DNA of 41,159 nucleotides from Gammaproteobacteria bacterium (GCA_030428905.1 JAUIED010000024.1:1-41159); one strand, 5' to 3'; positions 32,124 through 40,950 are shown, counted from the first letter of the stretch. Notes: a model not told the origin generated them from the letters alone. Made by a program: numbers and translations.

Positions 32124-32776
32124 TCCAGGCTGAACGCGACAGCGCGGGCCTGGCCCAGGATGCTGTCACGTGTAACCAAACCGATGGCCCGTGAATCGAA
32201 ACTCTCGTCGCGATTGTCACCGAGCATCAGATAGGCACCTTGCGGGACCTGCACTGGGCCGAAGGAGGTCATTGTTCCAGGTGGGTGTATGCGGCGAACC
32301 TGCACCAGCCGTTCGGAGCCGAGAAGCGTCTCTCGATAGGTGAGATACAAACCGTTCTCATGCAATAACGTGCGTTGCGCTGTTATGCCGTTCACTTCCA
32401 GCACGTTGTTGCGCATGGTCACCGTATCTCCGGGCAAGCCGATGACGCGCTTCACGTAGAGTCTTCCGTCCAGGGGTGATGGAAAGGTGACGATCTCGCC
32501 GCGCTGCGGATCAGCCCACCGCGCAACCGACAGGTGGGTGAAGGGTATGCGCAGATCGTAGGCGCGTTTGTCGACGACGATCTGATCGCCCACGGAGATG
32601 GTCGGCTGCATGGAGCCGGTGGGAACCTGGTTCCAGTCTGCGACCACGCTTCGAAAGACCAGCATGCCCGCAAGCACCGCGACGAACCAACGCCAGTCGC
32701 GCCAGACTTGCTGCCAGCTTCGACGGGTGGGTGACGATCGGCGACTGCGGGTCTTGCTGACGGATGCTTCCGCCAT
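32069..32776 (-). CDS. lepB: Signal peptidase I
   Basis: 235-aa membrane protease that removes signal peptides from exported proteins. One N-terminal membrane segment (FVAVLAGMLVFRSVV) is followed by box B with the nucleophile Ser55 (VPTGSMQPTISVGDQ), box D with the general-base Lys109 (RLYVKRVIGLPGD), and box E (LMLGDNRDESFDSR). It is shorter than E. coli LepB, with one visible membrane helix, as in many compact forms. The ATG at 32776 is preferred over TTG at 32791 because GGGG lies at the right distance. It stands apart from lepA or rnc, its usual partners in proteobacteria. Possibly one of two copies in the genome. Confidence 0.92.
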   Translation of the reverse strand: MAEASVSKTRSRRSSPTRRSWQQVWRDWRWFVAVLAGMLVFRSVVADWNQVPTGSMQPTISVGDQIVVDKRAYDLRIPFTHLSVARWADPQRGEIVTFPSPLDGRLYVKRVIGLPGDTVTMRNNVLEVNGITAQRTLLHENGLYLTYRETLLGSERLVQVRRIHPPGTMTSFGPVQVPQGAYLMLGDNRDESFDSRAIGLVTRDSILGQARAVAFSLDYEAGFELRSERVFEALR

Positions 32777-32879
32777 ATCGACCCCTGCCAATGTGTGTGG
32801 CCCCTGCCAAAGAGGTCATGTTACTGGCAGAACTGTGAAATCCGTCACGCTGGGTTGTGTGGATTTTGTAACCCGACGG

Positions 32880-33179
32880 CTACTGCTGGGTTTGCTGCTG
32901 CTGCATCTTCGCCAGCGCTTCGGGGCTCGCCTCGCGTTGGTACTTGTCTTTCCACTCGGCGTACGGCATGCCGTAGACCCGCTCCCTTGCGGCTTCGTAG
33001 TCTACCGCCACGCCGCGCTCTTCAGCGGCGGCGACGTACCACTTGGACAGGCAGTTGCGGCAGAAGCCGGCCAGGTTCATCAGATCGATGTTCTGCACGT
33101 CCTTGCGGGCGTCGAGGTGTTCCAGCAGACGCCGGAAGGCGGCTGCTTCGAGTTCGGTCTGTGTATCTGAGCTGCTCAT
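32880..33179 (-). CDS. DUF1244-family small protein
   Basis: 99 aa. Seen: LLEHLDARKDVQNIDLMNLA, then GFCRNCLSKWYVAAAEERG with a CxxC pair, and VYGMPYAEWKDKYQREAS, the full DUF1244 signature. The family is small, widespread in proteobacteria and has no established function. The C-terminal tail is glutamine-rich. It stands alone between lepB and the divergent terC-like gene. Confidence 0.88.
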   Translation of the reverse strand: MSSSDTQTELEAAAFRRLLEHLDARKDVQNIDLMNLAGFCRNCLSKWYVAAAEERGVAVDYEAARERVYGMPYAEWKDKYQREASPEALAKMQQQQTQQ

Positions 33180-33266
33180 GGTTATTCAGGGACTTTTGCG
33201 TGAGTAATTGACGGCGGAATGATACCACGTAGCATCAACCGCCCATGCTTATGCGAGGGTTCGCCC

Positions 33267-34049
33267 GTGGAGTCGCTGCTCAGCGCCGAGATCATCGGTG
33301 CATTTTTGACCCTGACTGTGCTCGAGATCGTTCTCGGCATCGACAATATCGTCTTCATCTCGATTCTCACCGGGCGACTGCCGGTGGAGCAGCAGGCGCG
33401 GGCGCGGTTCATCGGCCTCGGGCTTGCCATGGTCATGCGCATAGCGCTCCTGTTCTCCCTGGCCTGGGTGATGGGCCTGACCGCAGATCTTTTCCATGTG
33501 TTCGATATCGGCATCTCCGGGCGCGATCTCATCCTGCTCATCGGCGGTACGTTCCTCATTGCCAAAGCAACGCGCGAGGTGCACAACGCGCTCGAAGGTG
33601 AAGTGGAGGGCGGTGGTGCGGTGCGCGCCGCCTCGTTTTCCAGCGTGCTCGTGCAGATCGCCCTCATCGACATGGTGTTCTCGCTGGACTCGGTGATCAC
33701 CGCCGTTGGGCTGGTGGATGAGATCAGCGTCATGGTGGCGGCCATCGTCGTCGCGGTGGGTGTGATGATGGTGGCAGCGGGGCCGGTGAGCCGATTCGTC
33801 GAGGAGCATCCCACCGTGAAGATGCTGGCCCTGTCGTTCCTGCTGCTCATCGGCTTCACCCTGGTGGGCGAGGGGATGGATTTCCACACACCCAAGGGCT
33901 ACATCTACTTCGCCATGGCGTTCTCCTTCGGCGTGGAAATTCTCAACATCCGCGCCAAAAAGAAGCGCGAGGATCATCTGCAGCTGCGTGCCACCCAGTT
34001 CGGCCGGGTGGTGGATGGTAAGCCGGTGACGCTGCGCGAAGAGGCGTGA
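33267..34049 (+). CDS. TerC-family integral membrane protein
   Basis: 260 aa with seven to eight hydrophobic segments. TerC signatures are present: LTVLEIVLGIDNIVFISILT and VQIALIDMVFSLDSVITAVG, whose acidic residues are implicated in metal binding. Related proteins (Alx, MntP-like function, tellurite resistance) export Mn2+ or aid metal loading of exported proteins. The start is GTG at 33267, chosen because homology begins within a few residues and GAGG lies upstream; ATG at 33219 would add 16 unrelated residues. Convergent with yaaA with 7 bp between stops. Confidence 0.9.
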   Translation: MESLLSAEIIGAFLTLTVLEIVLGIDNIVFISILTGRLPVEQQARARFIGLGLAMVMRIALLFSLAWVMGLTADLFHVFDIGISGRDLILLIGGTFLIAKATREVHNALEGEVEGGGAVRAASFSSVLVQIALIDMVFSLDSVITAVGLVDEISVMVAAIVVAVGVMMVAAGPVSRFVEEHPTVKMLALSFLLLIGFTLVGEGMDFHTPKGYIYFAMAFSFGVEILNIRAKKKREDHLQLRATQFGRVVDGKPVTLREEA

Positions 34050-34056
34050 GCGCTGC

Positions 34057-34845
34057 TCAGCCGCGGTAGTCGGTTTGCTCGTCGCGTAGAAACACCCACT
34101 CCTCAGCGTTGGAGCGCTCGGCGTTGAACCGGTAGCCGTGCCAGTCGAAGGCCTGCAGCGATTTCAGCGTCTTGCAGCGGTTAGCCACCATGTAGGCAGC
34201 CATCAGGCCGCGGGCTTTCTTGGCGAAGAATGAGAGAAAGCGGTAGCTGCCGTTCTTGAGATCCAGAAACTTCACATCGATGACGCGCGCGTTGATGCGA
34301 TCGCGCTGAAGCGCGCCGAAGTACTCGTTCGACGCGAGGTTGATCAGCACTGGCCGGGCCTGGGAGCTGAGATCTTCGTTCAGCGCATCGGTGATCTTGT
34401 CGCCCCAGAAGGCGTACAGGTCTTTGCCCGACCGGGTGGCGAGCCTCGTACCCATTTCAAGCCGATAGGGGTGAATCAGGTCCAGCGGCCTGAGGATACC
34501 GTGCAGCCCGGAGAGGATGCGCAGATGCTGCTGTGCCCAGGTCAGGTCACGTTCGGAGAAGTTCTGTGCTTCCAGACCGAGGTACACGTCGCCCTTGAAC
34601 GCCAGTGCTGCCTGTTTGGCATCGCCGAGGCTGAAATCGGGTTTCCACTCCGCATAGCGCCGTGCGTTAAGCTCTGCGAGCGTGTCGCTGATGCGCATCA
34701 TGGAGGCGAGATCTGCCGCGGATTTGCGCCGCAGGCTCTGCACCAGCGTGGCGGACTCCTCGATGAAGCGCGGCTCGGTGAACTTGCGGGTGGTGGGTGG
34801 CGTGTCGAAATCCAGGGTCTTGGCCGGTGATAGCACTGCCAGCAT
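34057..34845 (-). CDS. yaaA: Peroxide stress protein YaaA (DUF328/UPF0246)
   Basis: 262 aa, close to the 258 aa of E. coli YaaA. Seen: the N-terminal MLAVLSPAKTLDFDTP, WAQQHLRILSGLHGILRPLD, LINLASNEYFGAL and FLSFFAKKARGLMAAY, all family hallmarks. YaaA lowers free intracellular iron and protects DNA from peroxide damage. The ATG at 34845 is chosen for the conserved N-terminus. Divergent from the PP2C gene with 72 bp between starts. Confidence 0.95.
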   Translation of the reverse strand: MLAVLSPAKTLDFDTPPTTRKFTEPRFIEESATLVQSLRRKSAADLASMMRISDTLAELNARRYAEWKPDFSLGDAKQAALAFKGDVYLGLEAQNFSERDLTWAQQHLRILSGLHGILRPLDLIHPYRLEMGTRLATRSGKDLYAFWGDKITDALNEDLSSQARPVLINLASNEYFGALQRDRINARVIDVKFLDLKNGSYRFLSFFAKKARGLMAAYMVANRCKTLKSLQAFDWHGYRFNAERSNAEEWVFLRDEQTDYRG

Positions 34846-34917
34846 GAGCGCGTTGGTCTCCTGTTCAGGGAAAATGTGGTTGAATCCTCGCCGGCAGTGT
34901 AACCAAAGCCGCAAGCA

Positions 34918-35625
34918 ATGTTGATGGTCACCCGCTCGGACACGGGACATGTCCGCGATGGCAACGAAGATTACCTGGAAGCGCATGCAGACAGCGGCTT
35001 CGCCGTGCTGGCGGACGGCATGGGGGGGCTCGCTGCGGGGGAAGTTGCCAGCCGCGAAGCGGCGCGGGTGGTCGCTGAGGTGCTCATGGAGCGCCGGCAC
35101 CGCAAGAGCGCGCGTATCGAGCAGGCCATTCGAGCTGCAGACCGAACCATTTACCAGCACAACCTGGCGCGGGCGCCGAAGCGCCCGATGGGTACCACAC
35201 TGATCGTGTGGGCACACACCGCCGAGCAAATGGCGCTGGTGGCGCACGTGGGCGATTCACGCGCCTACTGGTTCGACGGCGACTATCTGCAGCGGCTGAC
35301 CAGCGATCACTCAGTGGTTCAGAACATGGTCAATCAAGGCATGATGAGTGAGCGGGAGGCGCACACAGCGCCCAACCGGCACGTGCTCACGCAGGCCATC
35401 GGTCTCGGCGAAGAGTTGGACATTGCCACCACCGAGTTCCCGTTCTCTCCAGGCGACCGCTTCCTGTTGTGCAGCGACGGGCTGTCGGACATGGTGCCCC
35501 ACGACGAGCTGCAGCATCTGTTTCGGCAGCGGCTTGGCCTCGATGTTCTGGCCGACGCGCTGCTGCGCGCGGCGCTGGATGCCGGCGGCTACGACAACGT
35601 GTCCATCGTGCTCATAGAGGTATAA
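34918..35625 (+). CDS. PP2C-family serine/threonine protein phosphatase
   Basis: 235 aa, metal-dependent phosphatase of the bacterial PstP/Stp1 type. Motifs in order: RDGNEDY, VLADGMGGLAAGEVAS, VAHVGDSRAYWF, LTSDHSVVQNMV, LLCSDGLSDMV and GGYDNVSIVLIEV. All metal-coordinating aspartates are present (DGN, ADG, SDG, DN). It removes phosphate from protein Ser/Thr. No partner kinase is in the window. The stop is 7 bp before bolA, so the genes are co-transcribed. ATG at 34924 is an alternative start. Confidence 0.93.
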   Translation: MLMVTRSDTGHVRDGNEDYLEAHADSGFAVLADGMGGLAAGEVASREAARVVAEVLMERRHRKSARIEQAIRAADRTIYQHNLARAPKRPMGTTLIVWAHTAEQMALVAHVGDSRAYWFDGDYLQRLTSDHSVVQNMVNQGMMSEREAHTAPNRHVLTQAIGLGEELDIATTEFPFSPGDRFLLCSDGLSDMVPHDELQHLFRQRLGLDVLADALLRAALDAGGYDNVSIVLIEV

Positions 35626-35632
35626 TTCCGCC

Positions 35633-35947
35633 ATGACGAGCAGAGCCCAGAGAATCGAACGCGCATTGGATGCAGGGTTGGAACTAGCCCACCTGGAGGT
35701 CATCGACGAAAGCAGCGGCCACAACGTGCCGAAGGGTGCGCAGTCGCACTTCAAGGTGGTGCTGGTGAGCGAGGCCTTTTCAGGCGTTGGCCGGGTCGCC
35801 CGGCACCAGCAGATCAACGCCCTGCTGGCGGGTGAATTCGACAGCGGTATGCATGCGCTGGCCATCCACCCCTACACGCCGGATGAGTGGCGAGCGCGCC
35901 ACGGTAACGCACCCATGTCGCCGCCCTGCGCAGGCGGAGGCCACTGA
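35633..35947 (+). CDS. bolA: BolA-family protein
   Basis: 104 aa, class II KH-like fold. Seen: LEVIDESSGHNVPKGAQSHF, VVLVSEAFSGVGRVARHQQI and HALAIHPYTPDEW. The His in the HALAIH segment is the conserved ligand used with monothiol glutaredoxins to bind a [2Fe-2S] cluster. BolA affects cell shape, stress response and iron-sulfur delivery. It sits between the PP2C gene and trhO, overlapping the latter by one base (TGATG). Confidence 0.93.
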   Translation: MTSRAQRIERALDAGLELAHLEVIDESSGHNVPKGAQSHFKVVLVSEAFSGVGRVARHQQINALLAGEFDSGMHALAIHPYTPDEWRARHGNAPMSPPCAGGGH

Positions 35948-36894
35948 TGGATGTCGCTACCTTCTATCTCTTCAGCGATCTCGACGGGCTGGAAGCGCTG
36001 CGTGCACGCTGGTTGGCGCGCGGTAGTGAGCTTGGTCTGCGCGGTACGATCCTGCTGGCCCACGAAGGCATCAACGGCACGCTGTGCGGTGACGCGCGGC
36101 ATCTCGACAGGTTTCTTTCTGAGGTGCGTGAGCTGCCGCCGCTCGCCGGGTTGACCTGGAAATTTTCCAAAGCGGCTGACGACAACGCCGTGTTTCACCG
36201 CTTCAAGATCAAGATCAAGGCAGAAATCGTTACCTTCGGCGTGCCGGACATCCGGCCCGCCGAGCATACCGGCGAACATGTGGATGCAGATACCTGGAAT
36301 GCGCTCCTCGACGACCCGGACGTGGTCGTTATCGACACCCGCAACCGCTACGAGACGATGATCGGTACCTTTCCCGGTGCGGTGGATCCAGGCACCACCA
36401 ACTTTCGCGAGTTTCCGGACTATGTGCGTGCCCACTTTGATCCGGCGCGGCACAAAAAAATCGCCATGTTCTGCACTGGCGGCATTCGCTGCGAGAAGGC
36501 CGCCGCCTTCATGCTCAGCGAAGGCTTCGAGTCCGTGTACCAGCTGAACGGTGGCATACTTCAGTACCTTGAGGATACGGCCCAAGATGGGGACAACAGG
36601 AATCGCTGGCAGGGCGAGTGCTTCGTGTTCGATCAGCGGGTGTCCGTGGACGCGACCCTCCAGGAAGGGGCGTTTGAGCAGTGCTTTGCCTGCCGCCGGC
36701 CGCTGTCGGAGGAAGACCTTGCGTCTGCCGACTATCGTGCCGGTGTGAGTTGCCCGCATTGCATTGATGAGCGCCCGGAGGAGGCGCGCGAAGGTTTTGC
36801 GGAGCGACGCCGCCAGGTGCTCATCGCCGAAGCCCGCGGCCGGGCGCACATCGGCGTGGCGCAGGAACGTCGCTCGGTGACCAAGAGAGCTTGA
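35947..36894 (+). CDS. trhO: tRNA uridine(34) hydroxylase TrhO (YceA, rhodanese-like)
   Basis: 315 aa. Oxygen-dependent hydroxylation of wobble uridine in tRNA, giving 5-hydroxyuridine. An N-terminal acylphosphatase-like domain (LRGTILLAHEGINGTLCGD), then a rhodanese domain with the active-site Cys in MFCTGGIRCEKAAAFM, then a C-terminal zinc-like cysteine cluster (CFACRRPLSEEDL and CPHCIDERP). The start overlaps the bolA stop. The bolA-trhO linkage is seen in other gammaproteobacteria. Confidence 0.95.
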   Translation: MDVATFYLFSDLDGLEALRARWLARGSELGLRGTILLAHEGINGTLCGDARHLDRFLSEVRELPPLAGLTWKFSKAADDNAVFHRFKIKIKAEIVTFGVPDIRPAEHTGEHVDADTWNALLDDPDVVVIDTRNRYETMIGTFPGAVDPGTTNFREFPDYVRAHFDPARHKKIAMFCTGGIRCEKAAAFMLSEGFESVYQLNGGILQYLEDTAQDGDNRNRWQGECFVFDQRVSVDATLQEGAFEQCFACRRPLSEEDLASADYRAGVSCPHCIDERPEEAREGFAERRRQVLIAEARGRAHIGVAQERRSVTKRA

Positions 36895-36943
36895 GCGGCT
36901 CTTGCGTTAGCATGGTGAGGAACAAGAATTCGGAGGGGCACGT

Positions 36944-38314
36944 ATGAGCTTTGATATCTTTGCACCGGCGGACCCGTCACTGGCGCCGGGTGAGGCGCGC
37001 TGCCCGGGCCCGAGCGTGCAGGATCTGCTGGCGAAAGATCGCGCGGCGCCGCCGCCGACACTGCGTGGCGAATCCTATGAATTCCTGGGCGATGCGGATC
37101 TGCCCTTCGAGCGCTACACCTCGCAGGCGTTCCACGATGCCGAAGTGGAGCGCCTGTGGTCACGCACCTGGCAGTGGGCCTGCCGTGAGGAGCACGTGCC
37201 GCATCCCGGCGACTACTACGTGTACGACATCGATCGGTATTCGGTGCTCGTGGTGCGCGGCAACGATGCGCGCATACGCGCCTTCGTCAACAGCTGTCCG
37301 CACCGCGGCATGCAGTTTTTCGATGCGGGTACGCAGGGCAGCGGCAAGCAGTTCCTGCGCTGCCCGTTCCATGGCATGTCGTGGGAACTGGATGGTAGCC
37401 TGCGCGACATACCCTGCCGCTGGGACTTTCCCCACGTCGAAGACGAATCCTTCGGCCTGCAGGAGCTGCCGTGCGATGTGTGGGGCGGTTTCGTGTTCAT
37501 CAACCTGGATGAGAACTGCGCCCCGCTCAAAGAGTATCTCGGCGTTCTGCCCGAGCACTTCGCCACCGCGCCGCTGGAGAACCGCTTCGTGCGCATGCAC
37601 ACGCAGAAGGTTGTGCACGGCAACTGGAAAATGGTGATGGAAGGCTTCCTCGAGGCGTATCACGTGCTCGCCACGCACCCCATGCGGCTGCACATGTCGA
37701 GCTGGGCCAATACGCAATATGACCTCTTCGGCCCCAACGTTTCGCGCTTTCTGCAGACGTTGACCAGCGGCAATCCGGTGCATCCCCGACAGATCAGCGA
37801 GCGTGAGCTGTACGGTGAGCTCGGTCGTGATCCGAACGAGCTGGCCGAAGGTGACACGGCACGCAACGCTCACTGCGACAAGCTGCGTGAAGAGTTGTCG
37901 GCACAATACGGCGCGGATCTTTCTGCGGTGTCGAACTCGATCCTGCTCGACTCCATCGAGTATCACCTGTTCCCCAACGCCTGCTTTTTTCCTGGCGTGA
38001 CGATCCCGCTGATCTACCGCTTCCGGCCGCTGGGTGTGGATCGCACGATCCACGATATCCTGCAGCTGCAGCCGGTACCCGACAACGGCGAGCGGCCGCC
38101 GGCTGCCGAGGTGGTGACCCTGGATATTGATACGTCCTACACCACCGCGAAAGGTTTCGGGCCGCTGGACGTGGTGCTCGATCAGGACTCCGATAACTTC
38201 AAACGTCAATGTGCAGGCATGAAGGCGTCACTGAAGCAGGGCCAGACGCTCGCCAACTACCAGGAAGTGCGCATCCGCCACTTCCACAACACGCTCGACA
38301 GCTACCTGGAGTAG
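36944..38314 (+). CDS. Rieske non-heme iron oxygenase, alpha subunit
   Basis: 456 aa. An N-terminal Rieske domain with CPHRGM (about residue 124) and CPFHGMSW forms the [2Fe-2S] site. The C-terminal catalytic domain has EAYHVLATHP, whose two histidines bind mononuclear iron. Such enzymes hydroxylate or demethylate aromatic rings, choline or similar substrates using electrons from a reductase. No reductase, ferredoxin or small beta subunit is adjacent, so it must be supplied in trans. GGAGGGG lies ahead of the ATG. The substrate cannot be assigned; the adjacent GlpD-like and SDR oxidoreductases might belong to the same pathway. Confidence 0.92.
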   Translation: MSFDIFAPADPSLAPGEARCPGPSVQDLLAKDRAAPPPTLRGESYEFLGDADLPFERYTSQAFHDAEVERLWSRTWQWACREEHVPHPGDYYVYDIDRYSVLVVRGNDARIRAFVNSCPHRGMQFFDAGTQGSGKQFLRCPFHGMSWELDGSLRDIPCRWDFPHVEDESFGLQELPCDVWGGFVFINLDENCAPLKEYLGVLPEHFATAPLENRFVRMHTQKVVHGNWKMVMEGFLEAYHVLATHPMRLHMSSWANTQYDLFGPNVSRFLQTLTSGNPVHPRQISERELYGELGRDPNELAEGDTARNAHCDKLREELSAQYGADLSAVSNSILLDSIEYHLFPNACFFPGVTIPLIYRFRPLGVDRTIHDILQLQPVPDNGERPPAAEVVTLDIDTSYTTAKGFGPLDVVLDQDSDNFKRQCAGMKASLKQGQTLANYQEVRIRHFHNTLDSYLE

Positions 38315-38316
38315 CT

Positions 38317-38571
38317 TTGGGCTGGACGGTCTACATCATCGAAGCATCGGACGGTTCGTTGTACACCGGCATCACCACCAACATGGAGCGGCGTTGGCAG
38401 GAGCATGCCGAGGGCTTACGTGGCGCCAAATTCTTCTGTGCCGGCCGCCGCCCGGAGCGATTGCGTTATCAGGAGCCGGCGGATGATCGCAGTGCTGCCA
38501 CTCAGCGGGAGATCGCCATCAAGCGCATGAACCGGGCGCAGAAGTTGTCGCTCATTGGGCAACATCCATGA
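38317..38571 (+). CDS. GIY-YIG nuclease-domain protein (YhbQ-like)
   Basis: 84 aa. A single GIY-YIG domain: VYIIEASDGSLYTGITTNME, with the conserved Arg in ERRWQEH and basic residues KRMNRAQK near the C-terminus. The length fits the stand-alone YhbQ type. The start is TTG at 38317, only 2 bp after the Rieske stop, with TGGAG upstream. It overlaps the next gene by ATGA. Role unknown; some relatives cut DNA or act in repair. Confidence 0.88.
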   Translation: MGWTVYIIEASDGSLYTGITTNMERRWQEHAEGLRGAKFFCAGRRPERLRYQEPADDRSAATQREIAIKRMNRAQKLSLIGQHP

Positions 38572-39656
38572 AGATTGCGGTCGTCGGCGGCGGTGTGAAC
38601 GGTCTGTGCTGCGCCTGGATGCTCTGCAGTCAGGGCCATCAGGTCACATTGTTCGAGCGAGGTGCGCTGATGCAGCGTACGAGCCGCGCCTCCTCCAAGT
38701 TGCTGCACGGTGGGCTGCGCTATCTGGAAAACTTCGAGTTTCGCCTGGTGCGCGAGGCGTTGCGCGAGCGTGACGGCTGGCTGCGGCGAGTGCCGAGCCT
38801 GGCACAACCCTTGCGGCTGGTGGTGCCCATCTACAGAAACAGTCGGCGCGGCCGCTGGATGGTGGGCGCCGGGCTGATGCTGTATCGCCTGCTGGCGCCG
38901 CGCAGCCCGTATGGTGATTTTCTATGGCTCGGCCGCGACGAGCTCCTGGGGCGTGACCCGGATCTGCGCGCGGAGGGCCTGCTTGGCGGTTGGGAATTCT
39001 CCGACGGGCAGATGGACGACTACGAGCTCGGTTTGTGGATCGCCGGCCAGGTGCGCGACCTCGGAGGCGACATCCGCGAGCAGTGCGGTGTGTCGCAGGC
39101 GCGGCCTGACGGTACGGTTGTTACCGAGGCGGGTGAGAGCCTGGAGTTCGAGCGCGTAGTGAACGTGGCAGGACCCTGGGCTGAAGGCCTGGCGCAGGCC
39201 AGCGGCGTCACCCTGCCCTACCACCTCGACCTCGTGCGGGGCAGCCACCTCGTTCTCGACCGTCCCTGCCCGCAGGCCTATCTTCTGGAAGTGATTGGCG
39301 AGCGGCGAGTGTTTTTCGTGTTGCCCTGGAAATCGCGGACCCTGCTCGGCACCACCGAAGTGCGTCAGTCCATCGATGAGCCCATCGAGTGCAGTGCCGA
39401 GGAAGAGGCCTACCTGCTCGGTGCCTATCGCAGCTACTTCGGCGTGGAGGTAGGGCCCACACAGATCATCGACCGCTTCGCCGGCGTGCGCCCGCTGATC
39501 AGCTCGGCGCGCAACCCCAATCGCGCGTCCAGAGAGTACGCGTTTCATCACAGCGATCGTCTGCTCACCGTGATGGGCGGCAAGTGGACCACAGCCATGG
39601 CGCTTGGCAAACAGGTAGCCCGACGTATCCGCAAACGACGGGGGCAGGGCGCGTGA
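38568..39656 (+). CDS. FAD-dependent glycerol-3-phosphate dehydrogenase-like oxidoreductase
   Basis: 362 aa, DAO superfamily. The N-terminal FAD dinucleotide fold has GGGVNGLCCAW, then SSKLLHGGLRYLENFEF, the GlpD-specific phosphate-binding segment, and VVNVAGPWAEGL later. The C-terminal part has RFAGVRPLISSARNP and VMGGKWTTAMALGKQVA. It is shorter than GlpD (about 500 aa) because the C-terminal helical domain is missing, so its substrate may differ from glycerol-3-phosphate. It overlaps GIY-YIG upstream (ATGA) and the SDR downstream (GTGA). Confidence 0.88.
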   Translation: MKIAVVGGGVNGLCCAWMLCSQGHQVTLFERGALMQRTSRASSKLLHGGLRYLENFEFRLVREALRERDGWLRRVPSLAQPLRLVVPIYRNSRRGRWMVGAGLMLYRLLAPRSPYGDFLWLGRDELLGRDPDLRAEGLLGGWEFSDGQMDDYELGLWIAGQVRDLGGDIREQCGVSQARPDGTVVTEAGESLEFERVVNVAGPWAEGLAQASGVTLPYHLDLVRGSHLVLDRPCPQAYLLEVIGERRVFFVLPWKSRTLLGTTEVRQSIDEPIECSAEEEAYLLGAYRSYFGVEVGPTQIIDRFAGVRPLISSARNPNRASREYAFHHSDRLLTVMGGKWTTAMALGKQVARRIRKRRGQGA

Positions 39657-40411
39657 CGCAATCGGCAGCGCCTGAGGTGGCGCTCATCGTCGGCGGCGGT
39701 CCCGGCGTCAGCGCAAGCTGCGCGAGGCTCTTTGCCGAACAGGGTATGCAGGTTGCCATCGCCGCGCGTAACCCGGACAAGCCTGCGCTCGAGGCGCTGG
39801 ATGCGCTCGGTGTGCATCGTTTTGCCTGCGACGCGGCGGACGAGGCGTCGGTAGCAGGGTTGTTCGCCGAGGTCGAGGCGGCGCTCGGCAGCCCACGCCT
39901 CGTGGTACACAACATCGACGGCCGCTCGCCGGATATCTTCCGCAAGGCCATTCAGGAGGCGCCGCCGGAATTGGCGCGGCAGACGCTCATGAATGGTGCG
40001 TTCAGCGCTTTTTTAGTGGGTCAGCAGGCAGCGGCACGCATGCTGACCCATGACGTCGATGCCAACGGCTGCCGCGGCACCATCGTGTTCACCAATGCCA
40101 GTGCCGCCTTCAAGGGCTATCCGCGCAGCGGCGCCTTCGCCATGGCCGCACACGCCAAGTCCGGGCTTGCCCAGAGTATGGCGCGGGAGCTCATGCCGCA
40201 GGGTGTGCATGTGGTGCACGTGCCTATCGATGCGGCCATCGGCCGTCAGCAGCCAGATGGTAGCCGCGCCCACTGGGCCGCAGGCAAGACGGTGGATGAC
40301 AACATGGCCTTCCCTGAAGAGATCGCCCGCACCTATCTCGCGCTGCATCGTCAGCACCGTTCCACGTGGGCCTATGAGATGGTGCTGCGTCCGTGGACAG
40401 AAAACTGGTGA
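39653..40411 (+). CDS. Short-chain dehydrogenase/reductase-like protein lacking the catalytic Tyr
   Basis: 252 aa from GTG at 39653, which overlaps the upstream stop (GTGA). Nucleotide-binding LIVGGGPGVSASCARLFAEQ is present at the N-terminus. Ser150 (FTNASAAF) and Lys169 match the SDR triad, but the Tyr position four residues before the Lys is Ala165 (AFAMAAHAKSG). Related proteins with this AxAMAAxAK pattern exist and their activity is unclear. It ends TWAYEMVLRPWTENW. It is the last gene of the Rieske-led run. Confidence 0.85.
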   Translation: MTQSAAPEVALIVGGGPGVSASCARLFAEQGMQVAIAARNPDKPALEALDALGVHRFACDAADEASVAGLFAEVEAALGSPRLVVHNIDGRSPDIFRKAIQEAPPELARQTLMNGAFSAFLVGQQAAARMLTHDVDANGCRGTIVFTNASAAFKGYPRSGAFAMAAHAKSGLAQSMARELMPQGVHVVHVPIDAAIGRQQPDGSRAHWAAGKTVDDNMAFPEEIARTYLALHRQHRSTWAYEMVLRPWTENW

Positions 40412-40541
40412 TGTATCCGCCGCGCGCCGGCTTGCCAGCGCCGGAAAATTGTCATCTGTCGCAGGCGTGATGCAGTGCACAACAATCGCCGGGCACATCG
40501 CTAGAATCGCCGCCGTATTCCCTGCTGTGTAGATCAGTAAC

Positions 40542-40784
40542 ATGAAGTCCTACGTTGTACGTTTGTTTGTTGCGAGCACGATGATGGTGGCGGTATCTGC
40601 GGTTACGGCCGATGAGATGCGCCTTGAGCAGATTCGAGTGGATGAAGAGATCGTCGTCGTTGCCGACGTCGTGGATGCCGAGCGTCTGCCGAAACCGGCC
40701 GTGCCGGAAATCGTCGCCAGTGATGTGGTGCTCGAGGATCTCGCCAGCCGCCTGGCGCAGCCGCTAGCCAGCTCCGAGTCCTGA
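40542..40784 (+). CDS. Small secreted protein of unknown function
   Basis: 80 aa. A Sec signal peptide (KSYVVRLFVASTMMVAVSAV, cleavage probably after VTA) leaves a mature part of about 57 acidic residues (EEIVVVADVVDAERLPKPAV). No cysteine and no known domain. The ATG follows a 130-bp gap after the SDR gene. A mobile element copy begins 25 bp after the stop. Confidence 0.6.
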   Translation: MKSYVVRLFVASTMMVAVSAVTADEMRLEQIRVDEEIVVVADVVDAERLPKPAVPEIVASDVVLEDLASRLAQPLASSES

Positions 40785-40809
40785 ATCCGGCAGTAGCCTC
40801 TCTGCTTAG

Positions 40810-40950
40810 CAGGGTGCTGAAAAAGTACTTCCTGTACTTTTTCAGCGACCGCGGGCTGTCGCCCGCTCACGCCGAATCAAGCACTTACGTGCTTGGTTCG
40901 CGGCCCGTCCGTCCCTGGCCGGGATACCAGGCTGCTTTTTCAGCAGCCTG
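40810..40950. mobile_element. 141-bp MITE-like palindromic element, copy 2 (intact)
   Basis: Flanked by the direct repeat TTAG (40806-40809 and 40951-40954). Terminal repeats CAGGGTGCTGAAAAAGTA and CAGGCTGCTGAAAAAGCA (right end, complement) match at 16 of 18. Hairpins: 40817-40845 (12-bp stem), 40851-40866 (6-bp), 40873-40900 (12-bp with one G-T pair) and 40929-40949 (8-bp). All stems except the third are perfect. 139 of 141 bases match copy 1 at 9546-9686. No coding capacity. Confidence 0.9.

Noticed and set aside
35622-35632. TATAAT directly before bolA, suggesting a leaderless promoter
   Set aside because: No -35 at a suitable distance, and the box coincides with the last codons and stop of the PP2C gene (GAG GTA TAA).
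40429-40460. GCGCCGG repeats after the SDR gene as a terminator
   Set aside because: The longer match is a direct repeat; the inverted part is only 5 bp and no T tract follows.
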